13,976 bases of DNA from Crenarchaeota archaeon SCGC AAA471-B05 (lineage in GTDB: Archaea; Thermoproteota; Thermoprotei; Gearchaeales; Gearchaeaceae), in contig AQYM01000024.1 in NCBI GenBank assembly GCA_000380705.1, forward strand, positions 14,345-28,320, given 5' to 3'. Made by a program: the position numbers and the translations under genes. Of the stretch, positions 1 through 6,032 are shown in pieces (the stretch's first letter is position 1; the number at the start of each line of letters is the position of its first letter). The notes beneath the pieces were generated by a model. It had not been told where the DNA came from, did not search any database, and saw only the letters and a program-made list of their open reading frames with translations.

Positions 1-87
1 GATGGAAAGAGTCTAATATGTAAGGAATGCGATAATAAAAGAAAAACACCGAATGTAAGTTTAAAATATTTATATAAAGAAAAATAA
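1..87 (+). CDS. C-terminal fragment, probable exosome subunit Csl4
   Basis: Frame 1 is open from the window edge to a TAA at 85-87, giving 28 residues. They contain a CxxC pair (ICKEC) after a Gly-Lys and a basic tail ending in Tyr-Lys-Glu-Lys. This resembles the second half of the C-terminal zinc ribbon of archaeal Csl4, the RNA-binding cap protein of the exosome, where a GK-x-L-x-C-x-x-C element is followed by basic residues. The next gene, rpoL, starts 4 bases after the stop, so the two are probably co-transcribed. Only the tail is visible, so another zinc-ribbon protein is possible; the Csl4 call rests on this short match and the setting of information-processing genes. Confidence 0.5.
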   Translation, partial: DGKSLICKECDNKRKTPNVSLKYLYKEK

Positions 88-91
88 AAGT

Positions 92-370
92 ATGGAAATT
101 ATAGTAAAGGAAAGAACGGAAAATTCGTTATTATTAACATTTAAAGGAATCGATTTGGGATTTTTATATCTTCTTGCAAGAGAATTGTTAGAAAACAAAA
201 ATGTGACAAATGCATGGGCAAGAAAACCTCATTTTTTAATAGATGAAGTAGAATTCTTTATAGCAACAAAAGAAGAAGATCCATTAAAAATAATTGATGA
301 AAAAATTAAAGAAATACAAAATAAATTTTTAAAATTAAAAAAAGATATAGAAAAAATTGCAAAAATATAA
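92..370 (+). CDS. rpoL: DNA-directed RNA polymerase subunit L (Rpo11)
   Basis: This 92-residue protein matches RpoL/Rpo11, the archaeal counterpart of eukaryotic Rpb11, which pairs with RpoD to start assembly of the polymerase core. The layout fits: an N-terminal beta strand (MEIIVKERTENSLLLTFKG), the short helix with DLGFLYLLARELL (residues about 21-33) where the family usually has D-H-T-L-x-N-L, a P-H element at about 46-47, a beta hairpin, and a long charged C-terminal helix (about 65-92). The family's usual His-Thr after the Asp is replaced by Leu-Gly, so the dimerisation helix is somewhat divergent. It begins 4 bases after the upstream stop and overlaps the next gene by 14 bases, so it sits inside an operon. 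Length is normal for the family. Confidence 0.85.
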   Translation: MEIIVKERTENSLLLTFKGIDLGFLYLLARELLENKNVTNAWARKPHFLIDEVEFFIATKEEDPLKIIDEKIKEIQNKFLKLKKDIEKIAKI

Positions 371-767
371 AATACCTAAATTAGAAGCAAGAATATATAG
401 TGCGATTTTTAAAAATATAAATTCTAAGCTTGTATTAGTTACGTTGATTTATAGGGCTGGATATATAGAAGATATTGAAATGTTTTATGTCAAAGAAGAC
501 CCCATGGATTTTTTTAAAACAAAATTGAAAGAAAGTAGGCACTTTGCACAAATAAGGTATGCTTTTTTAATTACAAACCAACCTTTTGATTTTACTAAAC
601 TTAAGGATTTTACTAAACCGTTAATAGTTAAACAGGGGAGAGAAATCTTTTTAATAAATTTAACAAAACAAGAATATGAAATATTAAAACGAAGAGGATA
701 CTTAAAGCACAGTTTAAATATATTAAAGATAATATTAAAAATATTCAATAATGAAATTTTGTCCTAA
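357..767 (+). CDS. Shortened DUF99-like protein (endonuclease dU family), probably catalytically degenerate
   Basis: 136 residues. The start must be TTG at 357, because an in-frame stop lies just upstream (348-350) and the next ATG is far inside. The central part resembles DUF99/UPF0215 (EndoV-like, RNase H fold; some members cut deoxyuridine-containing DNA). The hydrophobic strand plus YRAGYIE (about residues 32-38) matches the family's VxYRGGxxEG, and ESRHFAQIRYAFLI (about 58-71) matches its SRFxxQIRxVMLDG, followed by PFDF, a short helix and PLIV. Where the family has Ile-Asp-Asp near the N-terminus this protein has IYSAIF, and the Asp of VMLDG is replaced. Family members are commonly about 180-200 residues. 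It overlaps rpoL by 14 and tfs by 17 bases. The call is from memory of the family pattern; the protein could instead be an unrelated hypothetical. Confidence 0.5.
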   Translation: MQKYKIPKLEARIYSAIFKNINSKLVLVTLIYRAGYIEDIEMFYVKEDPMDFFKTKLKESRHFAQIRYAFLITNQPFDFTKLKDFTKPLIVKQGREIFLINLTKQEYEILKRRGYLKHSLNILKIILKIFNNEILS

Positions 768-1074
768 ATGTAAGAATTTATTGTTACCAGATCATTCAAA
801 GAAGGTGTTAAAATGTAGAGTTTGCGATTATGAAGAATCGTTAACAAAAAATACAAAATACGTAATATCAGGTAAGATAAACAAAGAAAACAAAGAAATA
901 ATATTTGTAGATGATACGAAAAGTTTAAATTTACCAACAGCTGAAATTGAATGTCCTAAATGTCATAATACACGTGCATATTGGTGGTTAGTCCAAACGA
1001 GAAGAGCAGATGAACCACCAACAACATTTTATAGATGCGTTAAATGCAGCTATACTTGGAGGGATTATAGATAA
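751..1074 (+). CDS. tfs: Transcription factor S (TFS), transcript cleavage factor
   Basis: 107 residues with two zinc ribbons. The N-terminal one uses Cys4, Cys7, Cys22 and Cys25 and resembles the RpoM/Rpb9 ribbon. The C-terminal TFIIS-type ribbon uses Cys68, Cys71, Cys96 and Cys99. The loop QTRRADEPPTTFYRC keeps the acidic pair Asp87-Glu88, which in TFIIS-like factors reaches the polymerase active site and stimulates cleavage of backtracked RNA, so this is the active cleavage type rather than an inhibitory paralogue. The length is normal. The start codon lies inside the preceding gene, so translation is probably coupled. A T-run follows the stop directly and is followed by a probable new promoter for pcna. 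Confidence 0.95.
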   Translation: MKFCPKCKNLLLPDHSKKVLKCRVCDYEESLTKNTKYVISGKINKENKEIIFVDDTKSLNLPTAEIECPKCHNTRAYWWLVQTRRADEPPTTFYRCVKCSYTWRDYR

Positions 1075-1111
1075 TTTTTTATTATTAATATAGAAATATA
1101 ATTTGAAGATT
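1075..1111 (+). promoter_or_regulatory. T-run terminator and TATA-like promoter before pcna
   Basis: The 37-base gap starts with six T residues directly after the tfs stop, followed by TTATTA-type AT-rich sequence centred near 1083. That is about 29 bases before the preferred pcna ATG at 1112, a normal distance for a TATA box of a leaderless archaeal gene. The T-run can also release upstream transcripts. This is inferred from composition and spacing only. Confidence 0.45.
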
Positions 1112-1858
1112 ATGCTAAGAATTGAATTAGATGATGCAAAGGTATGGTTGCAAATATTAGAAGCAATAAAAGATGTTGTTGAAGAAACTATATTCATAGC
1201 TACACCAAATGAATTAACATTAAGAGCTATGGATAGCGCAAAAGTGGCGATGGTCGACCTCCGTTTACCTTCCATGTTTTTTGCAAATTACCAAATAGAC
1301 CAAGAAGAAGTAAAAATAGGATTTTCTATAGTAGATATGGTTAAAACTTTAAAAGGAATAAAGAAAGGTTATAGGTTAACTATAGATGTTACAGAAAATA
1401 ATCTACTTAAACTTACTTTTTCTGGAAAGGGGACTCATATATTCGAATTTCCACTCTTAGATATTACAACGGAAACTTTACCTACACTTAAATTAAAATT
1501 CGATACAAGAATAAAAATTGAAACCTCATTATTATATGATACAATAAAAAACCTGGAAAAGTTCAGTGATTATTTAATTTTTAAAGCTTATCCAGAAAAA
1601 TTTGTGATACATGCAAGGAGTGAAAAAGGAAGGGCAAATTCAGAATTTACTAAAGACGATTTAATTGCAATCGAAGTTGAAAAGGAAAGTATAACCGGTT
1701 ATTCAACAGAGTATTTATTAAACATTCTTGGAAGAGACGAATTATCTGAGGTTACGATATTAGAATTTTCTACCAAGAATCCATTAAAAGTTACATATCC
1801 GTTGGCTAATGAAGGAGAATTTATATATTATTTAGCCCCTAGAACTGAAATCGAATAA
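1112..1858 (+). CDS. pcn: DNA polymerase sliding clamp subunit (PCNA)
   Basis: 248 residues, the normal PCNA length. The protein opens with MLRIELDDAKVWLQILEAI, carries the conserved LTLRAMDSAKVAMVDLRLP segment (first domain strand followed by V-x-L-P), and closes with YYLAPRTEIE, the C-terminal tail used to dock partners. Domain 2 begins after the interdomain connector at about residues 115-130. The clamp ring tethers polymerase, Fen1, ligase and other PIP-box proteins to DNA. Crenarchaea generally have three different PCNA subunits forming a heterotrimer, so two more should lie elsewhere; as I remember it, the one next to primase in Saccharolobus is PCNA2. ATG 1112 is preferred because it yields the usual N-terminus and sits well behind an AT-rich box; a TTG at 1103 would add three residues. 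Confidence 0.95.
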   Translation: MLRIELDDAKVWLQILEAIKDVVEETIFIATPNELTLRAMDSAKVAMVDLRLPSMFFANYQIDQEEVKIGFSIVDMVKTLKGIKKGYRLTIDVTENNLLKLTFSGKGTHIFEFPLLDITTETLPTLKLKFDTRIKIETSLLYDTIKNLEKFSDYLIFKAYPEKFVIHARSEKGRANSEFTKDDLIAIEVEKESITGYSTEYLLNILGRDELSEVTILEFSTKNPLKVTYPLANEGEFIYYLAPRTEIE

Positions 1859-1923
1859 TACAATAGAAAAAAGAATTTTTCGATTAAAATATTATTACTC
1901 AGTAAGTCTATTTTTTGACATTA
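1859..1923 (+). promoter_or_regulatory. T-run and TATA-like promoter before priL
   Basis: The 65-base gap between pcna and priL contains a T5 tract at 1876-1880, a plausible terminator for pcna. An AT-rich box TTAAAATATT follows at 1884-1893. Its centre lies about 27 bases before the TTG at 1915 and 36 before the ATG at 1924, so a transcript beginning near 1915 would be nearly leaderless. It probably drives the priL-priS-gins51-eL42-eS27-aif2a-nop10 run. Confidence 0.5.
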
Positions 1924-2928
1924 ATGATATCCAACTCATATTTACTTGCAGATTATCCTTTCTTACGTAACCTGTCCAAATATTTAGAAGAGATACATTT
2001 TGATTTTGAAGAAATAATTAAAACAAAAAATCAAATATACTGGAAGGCTATTGAAAGAATAAAAAAATACGCTGAAAATGAAAAAATAGAATACGAAGAA
2101 GATCCTTACGAAGAAATTTCCATATTCTTGGTTTCATTATATTTTGCTTCTCAACTTGGAAGCATTTTTATAAGAAAATTTGCCGATATAGAGTCAAAAA
2201 GATGTTCAAAAAAATTAAACAATGAAAAATTTGAAACAATAATATATATAGCGCGTGATTTTTTGAGCGAAAAAATTACCATTGAGAGAATAAAAAAAGA
2301 TTTTGAAGAAATACAATTAATATCCTTACCTTTAACTGAATATTTAAAGTACGCTTCCCATTTTAGCGGTTATAAATGGAGTTTAGCTTTCAAGGAAATA
2401 GACAAAGGAAAGATTTTCTTGGATGTAAAGGAAATAATTAGATTAATTGAGGAAAAATATAGACAATGGTTAATAATTAAATGTGAAGAATTAAGCACAA
2501 TAGTTTATCCTGAAGTTATTGAAGATCTTAAGGATATAAAATTAGAGAAACAAGGGTTCATTAAGGAAGTAAAATACGAAGGAGAAGATCCTCCCTGTAT
2601 GAGAATACTTTTACAAGATCTTAAGGAAGGAAAAAAACTTTCCCATATGGAAAGATTTGCACTTGTTACCTATTTAAGGGTAAGAGGCTGGAACGTTGAA
2701 GATATAGTTAACCTATTTAGAACTTTACCAGATTTTAAAGAAGATATAACAAGATACCAAATTGAACATATATTCGGTTTAAGAGGGGGAAGAAAAGTTT
2801 ATTCTGTACCAAGTTGTTTAACAATGAAAGTAGCCAATCTTTGCTTTCCCGAAAGTCCGTATTGTGATAATATAAAACATCCTTTACAATTTAAACAAAA
2901 AGGCAAAAGGAAATGGAGACAAAAATAA
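1924..2928 (+). CDS. priL: DNA primase large subunit PriL (iron-sulphur)
   Basis: 334 residues from ATG 1924. The N-terminal two-thirds is helical, as in PriL. The C-terminal domain has four well-placed cysteines at about 225, 298, 307 and 314 (PPC, SCLTM, NLC, PYC), the ligands of the 4Fe-4S cluster of archaeal and eukaryotic primase large subunits. The RFALVTYLRVRGW and GLRGGRKVYSVPSC stretches are typical of the domain that helps bind the initiating nucleotide and template. PriL works with PriS to make primers at the fork. The gene overlaps priS by 16 bases, so the two subunits are probably made in step. A TTG at 1915 would add three residues and cannot be excluded. Confidence 0.93.
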   Translation: MISNSYLLADYPFLRNLSKYLEEIHFDFEEIIKTKNQIYWKAIERIKKYAENEKIEYEEDPYEEISIFLVSLYFASQLGSIFIRKFADIESKRCSKKLNNEKFETIIYIARDFLSEKITIERIKKDFEEIQLISLPLTEYLKYASHFSGYKWSLAFKEIDKGKIFLDVKEIIRLIEEKYRQWLIIKCEELSTIVYPEVIEDLKDIKLEKQGFIKEVKYEGEDPPCMRILLQDLKEGKKLSHMERFALVTYLRVRGWNVEDIVNLFRTLPDFKEDITRYQIEHIFGLRGGRKVYSVPSCLTMKVANLCFPESPYCDNIKHPLQFKQKGKRKWRQK

Positions 2929-4142
2929 AATCATTATTTGCGAGCTACTATAATAGATTAGAGGATATTATAGTAAAAGAAATAAATAAAAGAGAATTTG
3001 CATTTTGGGAATTTGGCTCTGAGACTTTGGTCAGACACTTATCCTTTGAAAATCCCTTAAGTCTGAAAAAAGAACTGGTAAAAAAGGTTCCGTTGCACGT
3101 GTATTATTCGGCTGCAGTATATGAATTTCCTTCAATGAAGCAAATGGAAGCTAAACATCTTAAATATGTTGATTTAATCTTCGATATCGATGTAGACCAT
3201 ATAAATACGGAATGCAAGAAAATCCACGATATGTGGATATGTAAAAACTGTAAAAAAATTTCAACGGGATTTGCGGAGAGATGTGATGAATGCAGAAGTT
3301 TAACCATAGATAGAAAAAGTTTTGTATGTAATCAATGTATAAATTTTGCTAAAGAAGAAGTTTTTAAGTTAATAGATAATTTTTTATTCACAGATTTTGG
3401 AATTTCAAAGGATGAAATATTAATAGTATTTTCAGGTAACAGGGGTTATCACGTACATGTTTTTAACGAAGAAATGAGGAAAATAGATTCGAAAGCAAGG
3501 AATATGTTGGTAGATTATATTAAAGGAAGCTCCTTTAAACTTTATTTTTATGATTATTTAAAGAAGAACGATTACAAATTTAAAGGTATATCTTCCTTTG
3601 GTTTTTCCAACAGATTGAGCGAAAAAATTTACGAGGAAATAAACAGACTGGATGAGGAAAAATTGAATAAACTAGGATTAAGCGAAGGGAAAATAAAATT
3701 ATTTTTAAACAAGAAACAAAAATATCTACATTCTTTAACTAAATATAAATCAGATTATTCTTTTTTAAAAATATTAGAACCAATATCTAAAAAACTTTTG
3801 GAAGAATGGATATCTTATATAACAGTTAATATCGATGAAAGAGTGACAGTTGACATGCATAGATTAATAAGACTTCCCAATTCTCTTCACGGTAAAACAG
3901 GCTTAAGAGTTTATCCTATGGATTATAATGATCTTGAGAAATTTGAACCTTATAATGATGCAATAGCTATAACTAAAGGAACTGCTAAAGTTTCCTTTAA
4001 AATAAAAAGGGAATATCCTAAAATTATAATGAAGAATGAAGAATATGATTTAAATAGCATAGAAGGAAAGGAAATACCAATATATTTAGCATTATACTTA
4101 TATTTGAATGGTTATGTCATCATCAACGAATTATTCCTATAA
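2913..4142 (+). CDS. priS: DNA primase small (catalytic) subunit PriS
   Basis: 409 residues of the archaeo-eukaryotic primase family. The metal-binding motif FDIDVD carries Asp91 and Asp93. A cysteine-rich zinc module lies between about 101 and 142 (WICKNC, CDECRS, VCNQC). SGNRGYHVHV at 174-183 is the conserved nucleotide-binding motif with Arg177 and His180, and VTVDMHRLIRLPNSLHGKTG at 311-330 supplies the third catalytic Asp314 and downstream basic residues. All catalytic residues look intact. The protein is longer than the roughly 330-350 residues common in the family; the extra length lies partly in the helical region at about 205-300 and in a C-terminal beta-rich tail. It initiates inside priL and overlaps gins51 by 35 bases. 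Confidence 0.96.
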   Translation: METKIKSLFASYYNRLEDIIVKEINKREFAFWEFGSETLVRHLSFENPLSLKKELVKKVPLHVYYSAAVYEFPSMKQMEAKHLKYVDLIFDIDVDHINTECKKIHDMWICKNCKKISTGFAERCDECRSLTIDRKSFVCNQCINFAKEEVFKLIDNFLFTDFGISKDEILIVFSGNRGYHVHVFNEEMRKIDSKARNMLVDYIKGSSFKLYFYDYLKKNDYKFKGISSFGFSNRLSEKIYEEINRLDEEKLNKLGLSEGKIKLFLNKKQKYLHSLTKYKSDYSFLKILEPISKKLLEEWISYITVNIDERVTVDMHRLIRLPNSLHGKTGLRVYPMDYNDLEKFEPYNDAIAITKGTAKVSFKIKREYPKIIMKNEEYDLNSIEGKEIPIYLALYLYLNGYVIINELFL

Positions 4143-4611
4143 TTATTTAAAAAAGAAATTTGAAGAAGAAAAAAGCAAAAAAGAATTAGTAGAGTTTAAC
4201 AGTAGTTTTTATAATTATATCCAAGATTTTTTGAAATCACAAGAAAAGAAACCAATTAAAGTAGAGGATAAAATAGAAAATTTAGAAAAAAGATACGCTA
4301 AGTACATCTTAAGAATGATTCTTAAAGAAAGACTGAAAAAAATAAATAACTACTTCGAAACTATGCTTACAAATCCTTCAGTAATAGATATATTAAAAAA
4401 TTTAGAAAATAAAATAATCAAAAGACAAACAGAAGATATGACTTTATTACTTATAGAAACAAAGGATACTATACCCGTGTTTTTAGCTCCGGATGGTTAT
4501 TACTATGGACCTTTAAAAGAAGGAGATATAATTTTTATATCAGAAGATATAACTAATATATTAATAACTAAGAAGCTAGCTACAAGGTTAGATAAAGATG
4601 AAAGTACCTGA
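4108..4611 (+). CDS. gins51: GINS complex subunit Gins51 (Gins15)
   Basis: 167 residues with the A-then-B domain order of the Sld5/Psf1-type archaeal GINS protein. Residues 1 to about 115 are alpha-helical and charged, and the C-terminal PVFLAPDGYYYGPLKEGDII plus the following strands form the small beta B domain. GINS links MCM helicase and the GAN/Cdc45 nuclease (CMG complex), and in Sulfolobus the complex was found through contacts with MCM and primase. Its position directly after priS, with a 35-base overlap, is the known crenarchaeal arrangement and supports the call. ATG 4108 and ATG 4114 are both possible starts and differ by two residues. The Gins23 partner is not in the window. Confidence 0.85.
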   Translation: MVMSSSTNYSYNYLKKKFEEEKSKKELVEFNSSFYNYIQDFLKSQEKKPIKVEDKIENLEKRYAKYILRMILKERLKKINNYFETMLTNPSVIDILKNLENKIIKRQTEDMTLLLIETKDTIPVFLAPDGYYYGPLKEGDIIFISEDITNILITKKLATRLDKDEST

Positions 4612-4879
4612 TGTAATAGTTACGTATTGCCCAAGATGTAATAAACATACTGAACATACTGTAGAATTATATAAAGCAGGTAAAAGGAGAACTTTGGCTG
4701 AAGGTCAAAGGAGATATCTAAGAAAAAATTTAGGTTATGGAAGTAAAAGGACAGCTGAACAGAAAAGATTTGCAAAAGTAACAAAAAAACAAACGTTAAA
4801 ATTAACATGTAAAAAGTGTAAATATATACTGCATAGGAAAGGGATAAGACTTAAAAAACTTGAAATAGTTAAAAAATAA
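4598..4879 (+). CDS. rpl44e: Large ribosomal subunit protein eL42 (L44e)
   Basis: 93 residues, the standard length for archaeal L44e. Zinc-binding pairs are Cys11/Cys14 (TYCPRC) and Cys71/Cys74 (LTCKKC). The basic middle (GKRRTLAEGQRRYLRKNLGY) and the KVTKKQTLKL stretch are family signatures. The protein binds 23S rRNA near the E site. It overlaps the gins51 end by 14 bases and eS27 begins one base after its stop, forming the conserved eL42-eS27-aIF2-alpha-nop10 module of Archaea. Confidence 0.97.
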   Translation: MKVPDVIVTYCPRCNKHTEHTVELYKAGKRRTLAEGQRRYLRKNLGYGSKRTAEQKRFAKVTKKQTLKLTCKKCKYILHRKGIRLKKLEIVKK

Positions 4880-4880
4880 C

Positions 4881-5081
4881 ATGGTAAAGAAGAGACATGA
4901 AATTATTCCAAGACCTAAAAGTTCATTCATAAGGGTAAGATGCCCAAAATGTACTTTTGAACAAATAACTTTTGATCATGCTACTACTGTTGTAAGATGT
5001 AAAAATTGTAATGAAATTCTTCTAATACCAAGGGGAGGTAAGGCACTAATAAAAGGAGAGATGGTAGCAAAATATGGATGA
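4881..5081 (+). CDS. rps27e: Small ribosomal subunit protein eS27
   Basis: 66 residues with one C4 zinc ribbon: Cys21 and Cys24 (VRCPKC) and Cys40 and Cys43 (VRCKNC). The TFDHATTVVRC stretch and the following LLIPRGGKA are diagnostic of eS27. It is a small-subunit ribosomal protein. ATG is at 4881, with no Shine-Dalgarno site, immediately after eL42. Its 3' end overlaps the aIF2-alpha start by 8 bases, indicating translational coupling. Confidence 0.97.
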   Translation: MVKKRHEIIPRPKSSFIRVRCPKCTFEQITFDHATTVVRCKNCNEILLIPRGGKALIKGEMVAKYG

Positions 5082-5871
5082 AAAGACAAATTTACCTTCA
5101 GTAGGTTCCCTAGTTGTTTGCACAGCAACTAAAGTTTTAGATCATGGTGCATATTTTAAGTTAGACGACTATCAAAATATTGAAGGCTATATGCCTATAG
5201 GAGAAGTTTCTTCTACAAGGGTATTTGATATTAATGATATAATAAAAGTAGGTCGTAGGTATGTTTGCAAAGTTATAAGAGTATTTCCAGCTAAAATGCA
5301 AGTAGATTTATCTTTAAAGAGAGTAACAGAAAAAGAAAGAAAGGAAACACTTATAGAATGGAAAAGAAAACAAAGAGCATTAAAATTAATAGAAATTGTT
5401 TCAAGCAAGACTAAATACGAAAAAAATAGGATAATAGAAGAGTTAAATGCTCTTTTAAAGGAGAAATATGAAGATTTATTTTCGATTTTTGAAGCTTTAG
5501 CTAGAGAAGGAGAAAAGGTTATAGAAGAAGTAAAATTACCTTCTGAAATTAAAAAAGAATTATTAGAAGTAGCTAAAGAACATATAAAAATACCTAAGGC
5601 TGAAATAAGGGGGGAATTTTCTTTAACTTCTCTACATAGTAGCGGTATAAAGATAATAAAAGATATAATAAGTAAAGGTGAGAGTAATATAAAGGAAATC
5701 CATGGAGTTACAAATATAGAGATTACTTATTTAGGAGGGGGGAAATTTTTGCTTTTAATAGTTGCAGAAAATTACAAAATTGCTGAAGAAGCTTTTAATA
5801 GATTTATGTTTACTGTAAGTAATATTTCCCAACAGCAAAAAGTTATATTTTCTTATAAAAGAGTTCAATGA
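5074..5871 (+). CDS. eif2a: Translation initiation factor aIF2 subunit alpha
   Basis: 265 residues, typical for the family. Residues about 8-85 form an S1/OB domain (GSLVVCTATKVLDHGAYFKL, GYMPIGEVSSTRV, VGRRYVCKVIRVF, QVDLSLKRV). A helical domain at about 90-175 and an alpha/beta C-terminal domain (GEFSLTSLHSSGIKIIKDII, VTNIEITYLGGGKFLL) follow; the last binds the gamma subunit. The heterotrimer aIF2 brings initiator tRNA to the small ribosomal subunit. The loop corresponding to the eukaryotic Ser51 phosphorylation site contains serines (VSSTRVFD), but whether they are regulated is unknown. The ORF overlaps eS27 by 8 bases and nop10 by 4. Confidence 0.96.
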   Translation: MDEKTNLPSVGSLVVCTATKVLDHGAYFKLDDYQNIEGYMPIGEVSSTRVFDINDIIKVGRRYVCKVIRVFPAKMQVDLSLKRVTEKERKETLIEWKRKQRALKLIEIVSSKTKYEKNRIIEELNALLKEKYEDLFSIFEALAREGEKVIEEVKLPSEIKKELLEVAKEHIKIPKAEIRGEFSLTSLHSSGIKIIKDIISKGESNIKEIHGVTNIEITYLGGGKFLLLIVAENYKIAEEAFNRFMFTVSNISQQQKVIFSYKRVQ

Positions 5872-6032
5872 TTTTAAAATGCAGTAATTGCGGAAGATAT
5901 ACCATTTTAGATAAATGCCCTGAATGTAAATCTGATAATCTTATTGACCCTCACCCAGCAAAGTTTTCTCCTGAAGATAAATATTTAAGAATAAAATTTT
6001 ACGCTATTTTAGAAAGGAAAAGAAGAACTTAA
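5868..6032 (+). CDS. nop10: H/ACA ribonucleoprotein component Nop10
   Basis: A 54-residue protein starting at ATG 5868 inside the aIF2-alpha stop (ATGA overlap). The zinc ribbon uses Cys5, Cys8, Cys17 and Cys20 (KCSNC, KCPEC), followed by the family signature DPHPAKFSPEDKY and a basic helical end. Nop10 binds the Cbf5 pseudouridine synthase and stabilises the box H/ACA RNP that modifies rRNA. The aIF2-alpha to nop10 order is a conserved archaeal arrangement. Its TAA (6030-6032) overlaps the stop codon of aglB on the opposite strand (6029-6031), so the two convergent genes share bases. Confidence 0.96.
   Translation: MILKCSNCGRYTILDKCPECKSDNLIDPHPAKFSPEDKYLRIKFYAILERKRRT

Noticed and set aside
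485..748. Minus-strand ORF of 87 codons opposite the DUF99-like gene
   Set aside because: It is antisense to a better supported gene, has a low-complexity Ile/Phe/Asn composition and no family pattern.
988..1275. Minus-strand ORF of 95 codons across the tfs end and pcna start
   Set aside because: It is antisense to two clear genes and would have no promoter; its composition looks like a mirror of coding DNA.
3104..3307. Minus-strand ORF with His/Cys-rich appearance
   Set aside because: It is the complement of the PriS zinc module, which explains the cysteine and histidine codons.
4620..4808. Minus-strand hydrophobic ORF inside eL42
   Set aside because: It is antisense to Lys-rich codons of a ribosomal protein; AAA/AAG read in reverse yields Phe/Leu and imitates a membrane protein.
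5187..5408. Minus-strand ORF of 73 codons inside aIF2-alpha
   Set aside because: It is a shadow of a well supported gene with no independent signals.
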